Shown here: one piece after another, positions 57,883-64,000 of the stretch
Layout of the letters: every line of letters begins with the position of its first letter
How positions within the stretch are numbered: the stretch's first letter is position 1
Assembly (NCBI GenBank): GCA_033807775.1
Contig: CM066319.1
Location: 142,997,861-143,061,860, forward strand
Length of the DNA: 64,000 bases
Direction of reading: 5' to 3'
DNA from: Saussurea involucrata
Taxonomy: Eukaryota; Streptophyta; Magnoliopsida; Asterales; Asteraceae
Position numbers and translations under genes: made by a program
Notes under the pieces: generated by a model
What the model was told of the DNA's origin: nothing
What the model saw: the letters and a program-made list of their open reading frames with translations, nothing else
Database searches by the model: none

Positions 57883-58097
57883 ACCCCATGAATGGTTAAT
57901 GTGATAAAGTGAGAAGAAGAGTTAATGTGAGAAGATAAGAAGAGATATGAATCCTTGATCACTTATAATCTCAAACCTACCCCATGAATCCCGCTTGATA
58001 GAGAATTGATCTATTGCATCTCATCCTAATGTGCTTCCAATGGTGGAGATTATTTCTTACCCTCCTCGCCATAACTTTCATTCTCACCGGAACCCAA

Positions 58098-58098
<1 letters not shown>
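57883..58098. mobile_element. Short repeat ending GGAACCCAACC next to TA repeats, copy 1
   Basis: Shares GAATCCTTGATCACTT, AATCTCAA, CATGAATC and GAACCCAACC with 62060-62312. Both copies abut TA microsatellites. They are probably MITEs of one family; ends are uncertain. Confidence 0.55.
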
Positions 58099-58130
<32 letters not shown>

Positions 58131-58136
<6 letters not shown>

Positions 58137-59352
58137 CATTCAAGGGAGAACTAGGTTGTTTGTGATAACTGTGAGATCCAATGTGAGCCACATATTAAAG
58201 GATAAATTAAGAAATTATTAATTATGGTAGTTTTGACTAATATTTAATTATAAGGACATTTTAGGTATTTTAAAATATTTATCTCTCCTCTCTTCCCTCT
58301 CCTCTCTCCGGCCTCCGACTTTCGATGAACCTTATTCCGATGGATAAACAATGTGATACCTAAAAAAAGGGCACTTTAAAAAAAATACATACAACAATCA
58401 TGATTGTGATACCCAAAATACATTGTGTTACACTGTGATTACCATTGAGATACACTCTATGAACATTGTGATGCCTATTACGATACACTCAAAATACATT
58501 GTGTTACACAGAAAAAAAACATACGAACTTATATCTCTAACATAGACTATGCAAACCAGAAGTTGAATTGTACAAGCATAACAACAGGGTAATTGCTGTT
58601 ATACCCATTGTGATACCACTATGATATCAAATGTGATACCACTATGATACCCCATTGTGATACCCACCTTGGCCTGATGAAATCAAATAAAGTGACCATA
58701 ACAGTGACGATTTCTGCTCGGTTTTCATCACCATTGTCGATTTGATTAAACAAGATAAGAAAAAAAGAGGGATGAAGCCAGATTGAGGGCGGTGACGAGA
58801 TGAGTTTGCGTTCACATATCTGCGTCGGGGGAGATAGATAGAGAGAGGGACGAGGCTAGATTGACGTACTGTGATGGTGGTGGTCGGGGGAGGGGAACGA
58901 GAAGGGGCACCAGTGGTGGCCGAGCTATTGACGGTGGTGTTGCAGTGACCAAAAAGTGCCGACGAGGACCATGGTTTCATATATGTTTGATTCGAACCAC
59001 GAGATATAAGAAAGAAGAAGCCAAAGAACCAGGTTTGATGAAGAACCATATTTGAAGAAGAACTGGATCTGATGCAGAAGATGATATGAGAGTGAGTCTG
59101 GAGAGTATGGTATTGGTGGCGGCTGCATCTGGAAAAAGAAAAGAGATGCTTCTAGGGTTAAGGTGTATGGTAGAGAGAGAAGATATATATGAAAAAAGTA
59201 ACTTAATTTAATTAGTTGTAAAACAAAAAAAATACTAAAACACCCTTTTATATTTATTTAAAATTTACATAAATTATTTTAAATGAGTGGCTCACATTGG
59301 ATCTCATAGTTATCACAAACTATGTAGTTCTCATTTGATTAGACCCCTATAT
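58131..59352. mobile_element. 1.2-kb TIR element flanked by TA microsatellites
   Basis: TIRs of about 65 bp: 58131-58197 and 59286-59352 share GTTTGTGATAACT.TGAGATC and CAATGTGAGCCAC in inverse orientation. The left edge lies in a 30-base TA run, the right edge in TATATA. The interior has repeated GTGATACC words and an untraced GC-richer part (58650-59160) that might be captured sequence. No transposase. Confidence 0.7.
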
Positions 59353-59354
59353 AT

Positions 59355-59852
59355 AAGACAAATCAAATACAAACCGAGTAAATGTTACACACGGTACAAA
59401 TCAATCTCAATCGTTCGTGCATATTATCCTATCAATGTCAATGATATGGATTAAAATGGTTCCAAAATCTACTCTCAACCATATCTGCAATTGATTTGAT
59501 AACTACCTAAAAAATTTAAAATACACAAAATCAAGGGTCAAGATTGGTTTGTACAGTGTGTAACATTTACACGATTTGTATCTGGTTTATCCACATGTGT
59601 GTTTGGAGGTTCATATGAGAACACTTTCATTTTACGAAAACAACGAGAGAACCCATTTTTACCATGTCCAATTACATGTGATACTAAATTAGAGATGCAA
59701 CTAGGTCGTTGGCCAATTCGTCCGCACACCACTAGATCCACTCCCGTGTATTATAACACATGATAAGAATTTTCTTACATTTTCATAATAAGAAGGTATT
59801 CTCGTTTAAACTTCAAAAACACGCGTGCACACACCCACACCTACACCCACAT

Positions 59853-59905
<53 letters not shown>

Positions 59906-60080
59906 GATATTTGCATGGATAGGGGTGGATGCATGCATATTTTTTAAGTTGTTATATTAGTTTAGAATGAAGTGATTAATTAATTAAGCTAGGTTAATAA
60001 GGAAGTTAGGTCCAAAGATTTAAAAAGTTGATTAACGTTAACTAAAAAGCTCAATTAACATGTTAAATATCATCTTAGCC
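59355..60080. other. Upstream region of the MYB gene
   Basis: Holds a CA/TA microsatellite (59828-59901) and AT-rich sequence. No gene or clear element was recognised. Confidence 0.5.
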
Positions 60081-60086
60081 TTCCCC

Positions 60087-60207
60087 TATAAAACCAACAC
60101 CATCTTCATTATCTTCCTTCAAATCTCTCTCTCTCTCCTCCCCCCTCTCTACCTTTCTCTCTAGATTTTCAACACGAAATCAAAAGAAACTTATTAATAT
60201 CGTAAAA
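60087..60207 (+). promoter_or_regulatory. TATA box and pyrimidine-rich leader of the MYB gene
   Basis: CCTATAAAACC (TATAAAA at 60087-60093) lies about 115 bases upstream of the start codon. A CT microsatellite (60124-60165) would fall in the 5' UTR, a common feature of plant leaders. Confidence 0.7.
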
Positions 60208-62892
60208 ATGGAAAAAAAAGCGAGCAACTCTTCGCAAGATGTGGAAGTTAGAAAAGGGCCGTGGACAATGGAAGAAGACTTGATTCTTATAAACTATATC
60301 GCGAATCATGGTGAAGGTGTTTGGAACTCTCTTGCTAGATCTGCAGGTAATTAGTTATATAGCTCTATATATATTCAACTTATGATTGCATGTTTATATA
60401 TGGGTTTTAATTTAATTACTTGATTATAAATTAATTAATCAGGTCTTAAAAGAACCGGGAAAAGTTGTCGTCTTAGATGGTTGAACTATCTTCGACCAGA
60501 TGTACGAAGGGGTAATATCACACCCGAAGAACAACTCTTGATCATGGAACTTCATGCTAAATGGGGAAACAGGTTTGTATTTCCCATCCATTTAACTTGA
60601 ATTTTATGGTTTCTTTCTTTCTATATATATATATATATATATATAACTTCATGAAATGTTCTATATGTATTAATGAAGTTTTTAATGCACAAACTCCCAA
60701 ACTATATTTTTTTAAAGAATTAATTCCATGTTTTTCATGCTTATGTATACAACTAATTAATTCTTCGTTTTTAAGTCTTTTTTATTATATTTTATCAATT
60801 TTATATCCACCGGTGGGTTTTCCGTTTTCCATCTTGGTGATTAAGTCAAAAACAAAATGTTCTACTTGAAAAAGTTGCGATCTTTATTGGTTAATTATCA
60901 AAGAAATCAAAAAAAAAAAAATCTGTAAATTAATTAACTCAAGGGAATGGTTAGGCTTTAACCAAGAAAATATGTATAATTTATAATTAAACACAAATTT
61001 GAAATTTATAATTAAGCTTAATTAATTGAAATCATGTATTTATCAAAGATTTCTTTTAATTAATTGAGACAACAAAGGGTATAATACACTTTATATATAC
61101 ATTGGCCATCATCAGTGGAGGATCCGAATCGAGAAGCCATAAAAAATCGAATCGACAAATAGAAATGTTCCCATTTCTAGAAGTGATCCTTTTTAATCCA
61201 TCACATGTTTAAATTTGATTTCAACGAGTCGAAAAAAAGCTCTCCCGTCTTTAATTTTCACTAGAAATCGATAGATTCCATATTGTTTTGGCTCATCAAG
61301 ACAATGTGGTGGTCCTTTACGTAAGTCTAGGGTTTCATGTCGATGGTGCACCTGAGTTTAACCGGTCTTTTAAATCTCATAAAACCTCGACTCTTCTGGG
61401 AAATTTTTTATTTATCATGGAAAATATCTTCTTTGCTTTAGAAATAAAATATATTTTGATAACAATTTTTTTAATTTTATATGTAATTAATTTTGATCTT
61501 AGAATTTAAAAGAAAATAGAAAAGAGATATACCCACAAGTTTATTTATCCATCTTCTTGAATTTTTGTTTTTATTTTTCAGAAACAATATTTTAATTAAT
61601 TTTACGCACTTACCGAAAAAACAAGTGGCTTTTTCTTCTTTTAATCACGAACGCATAAGTGAATTTATCTCCGGGCCAACGACAAAAAGAATTTACATTT
61701 CTGAACTTTAACAGAAGAATCTTAAAAAGATCTAAAACATATCGAAAACCCTTTTTTAGCGAATTTTTTTTATAGGGTTTCGTTACTGTATGAAAAATAT
61801 AATGTGAGTCGAGTCTTCTTAAAATATAGATGGATTAAAAAATAAGTACTTTGATCGATCAATTCGAAACGTGGAACATGACATGCTTTTATTTTGCATC
61901 ATAGAACATGTTTTATGTTTGCTTTTATATGAATCTTAATTATCACATCGTACGAATTTTATATGATCTTTTGTGGGCCAGGATATCTATCTCAATTTTG
62001 GGAGAAAAAAATTACAGCTAGCTCAAAGCTGATATATATATATATATAACTAAATATATATGTGTGTGTGTGTAAGTAGGCGAACGATGGTGTGAGATGT
62101 GAGAAGTTGAGTTAACATGAGAATCGTGAGAAGTGAATCTGAATCTTTGATCACTTTTAATCTCAAGTCTAACCATGAATCGTGTTTGATATAGAGATTG
62201 ATCCGGTGTATTGATGCATTATATCTTATCTCGGTATATCTCATCCTAATATGCATCAACGGTTGATAACCACTTCTCATGTTAAGACAACTTCTTCGGA
62301 ACCCAACCCTTTATATATATATATATATATACATATATAAGTCATTTTAACTTCAAAGTTATAGTTATTTATTTGATCTCTGTTTACATGGCTTATTTAT
62401 TAATTAAAACGGTATATATTGTGAGTAATTATACAATATTAATCAAGGATTTTTCATAAAATTTTCATATGAAAGTTAAATGTGAGTATGATTTTAATAC
62501 GGTGAATATTATATGATGTGTAAACTTTGTTACTCTTTTGCTACTAGTTTTCAATGTTTATAACATTTGAAATTGAAATGTCTTGTAGATGGTCGAAAAT
62601 AGCAAAACATCTTCCAGGAAGAACAGATAACGAGATAAAGAATTACTGGAGGACGAGGATTCAAAAGCACATCAAGCAAGCGGAAAATTTCAGTGGGCAA
62701 ACTTCATCAGGGCAGAACGATCAAGCCACCACGAGCTCAACACAAACATGCAACGTCGTAAATCCGATGGAAACGTACTCTCCACCCTACGACAATTTTC
62801 AGAATTTTTCAGGTCCATTTCCCACCGAAACAAATGAGAACATGTGGAGTATGGAGGATTTATGGTCTATGCAGTTACTAAATAGCGATTAA
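60208..62892 (+). CDS. MYB21: R2R3-MYB transcription factor, MYB21/MYB24/MYB57 group (subgroup 19)
   Basis: Exons 60208-60346, 60443-60572 and 62589-62892 join in frame to 190 residues, with GT..AG introns at the standard R2R3-MYB positions. R2 (RKGPWTMEEDLILINYIANHG, two further Trp) and R3 (RGNITPEEQLLIMEL, WSKIAKHLPGRTDNEIKNYW) are complete. The C-terminal motif WSMEDLWSMQLLNSD defines subgroup 19. In Arabidopsis these factors act downstream of jasmonate, bound by JAZ repressors, in stamen filament growth, petal opening and anther maturation; in other species they control floral volatiles and flavonols. The gene could equally be MYB24 or MYB57; the symbol is a best guess. Intron 2 is about 2.0 kb with TA microsatellites and a MITE. 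No break was seen, and the start codon opens the only frame leading into R2. Confidence 0.93.
62040..62312. mobile_element. MITE-like repeat in MYB intron 2, copy 2 of the 57883 family
   Basis: Lies between TG/TA microsatellites (62031-62073 and 62313-62332). Shares GATCACTT, TAATCTCAA, CATGAATC and GGAACCCAACC with 57883-58098. It has weakly matching inverted ends (GTTGAGTTAACATGAGAA and, inward from the right, GTTGTCTTAACATGAGAA). Confidence 0.55.
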
Positions 62893-64000
62893 ATCGCTTT
62901 ATATAAAATATACCAGAGAGTCTTATAGATCTATTATATATAGCATACATATAAGTAAAAAAAAAAAAAGTAAAACCTAGCGTTTGACTTGTGTCTTTGT
63001 TTATATATGGTCAAACAGGAACCGTAACGTCTACCTGGTCTTCTGTGTGTCACTACAACAAAGTTACTGAAGTCTTTTACTTTTGCTTATACAATAAAAA
63101 CCGTGAATTAATATACACTTTTTTTTTTTTTTTTTCTTTCTGTATTTTTGTTGAAATAACTGATGGTGCTTGTCCTAATCCTATATATAGAACAATACCT
63201 AAACGGTAACTGTCCAAATTATAATTCTTACCAAAAATATCTTCATATGATTTCTGCTAATCTATATGATTTGATTGGTAGAAAAGTACACAACCATTTC
63301 TGTTTTGGTTTATCTGGATTAATTAAGGATTAATCACACTTTTGTTTCGATTAATTGATCATTAACATTTCATAGTATTGATCATTTATATTGTTTGTAT
63401 AAACATAGTAAATTAATTAGGTTTAGTTACTTATTATCATTTTTTAATTTTGGCAAATCCTATTACGGATAATTTAGGGGTAGTAACAAAACTTTGACTA
63501 AACGACAAATAAAGGGAAAAAAACATATACCAAACCAAGCCAATAGAAGGATGACACGTGGAAAGTTGTGGAATGATCTTGGCTGCTATTTTGGGAAAGT
63601 CCAATCTTTGCTTTCTATATTTATCCAAACTAATGCATGAGTTTGCGAGTGTTGAAGAGAGACGTAAGCCTAACTTTTTCCTACCATTTATGGAAAGTCT
63701 TCACATGCATTATGCCACCTTCTCCCTCCTCTCTCATGCGCGCATATATATATATATATATATATAATAAGTAACTAGCATGCCACGTGTCGTCTTCTGG
63801 TGAGCCGACTTCAGTATTTTTCCGCCTAAACATGTATCAGGACACAGTTTACATTATAAGTTCAATTAGTACACTCACATTCACTTCTCTTTAAATCTCT
63901 CCTTAATTCAATTTTTTAAATTTATACGTTACATTTATTACCATTATAATTATGTATGTAGTTTACTTTTAATCCCTTACTTTTTTATTTTTCATTTTAC
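62893..64000. other. Region downstream of the MYB gene
   Basis: AT-rich, with a poly-T tract at about 63120-63136 and a TA repeat at 63745-63766. Two CACGTG G-boxes (63556 and 63783) occur, and an inverted copy of the AT-rich repeat fills the last 70 bases. The G-boxes could belong to the promoter of a gene beyond the window. No gene was recognised. Confidence 0.5.

Noticed and set aside
58642..59049. Minus-strand 135-residue open frame in the TA-flanked element
   Set aside because: Low-complexity composition and no recognisable domain; there is no splice or start context to support a gene.

Overview
The window looks like AT-rich nuclear DNA of a eudicot, probably an asterid. The evidence is spliced genes with plant-type GT..AG introns, an R2R3-MYB of the MYB21/24/57 group, a plant ARF1-type small GTPase, and plant transposon families (MULE, hAT, Tourist, Stowaway, Ty1/copia, Ty3/gypsy, tRNA-derived SINEs). 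The asterid placement is an impression, not a proof. Only two ordinary host genes can be supported; nearly everything else is mobile DNA, much of it nested.

Layout: 1-6422 is the right-hand part of a Mutator-like element (MULE-1) carrying a decayed, minus-strand gene with a DUF1985 domain and a Ulp1/C48 cysteine protease domain. 6423-10130 holds old repeats and two hAT-type elements. 10171-21007 is the ARF1-type GTPase gene: a probable non-coding leader exon, then five coding exons, with introns swollen by SINEs and MITEs. An inverted copy of the leader region lies upstream of the coding start. 21626-23275 is a 1.65-kb MULE with long terminal inverted repeats (TIRs). 25953-29092 is a complete hAT element whose transposase has two compensating frameshifts. 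30317-38341 is a complete Ty3/gypsy element with a dead polyprotein. 39194-43308 is bounded by TIRs of about 340 bp.

45322-56718 is a second MULE (MULE-2) with a perfect 9-bp target duplication. It carries a nearly intact nine-exon DUF1985-Ulp1 gene and no recognisable transposase. A young gag-only Ty1/copia element (46066-51174) sits inside it. 56728-59352 holds AT-rich repeats, a short GC-rich insert that may be of organellar origin, and a TIR element in a TA microsatellite. 60208-62892 is the MYB gene in three exons.

The most unusual material is the pair of DUF1985-Ulp1 MULEs. They share a gene plan, a minisatellite in the first intron, and subterminal 14-bp palindromes that differ between copies only by symmetric C-to-T/G-to-A changes. 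MULE-2 also has a tandemly amplified array of in-phase mini-exons. Element boundaries were found by eye from target duplications and TIRs, without alignment software.
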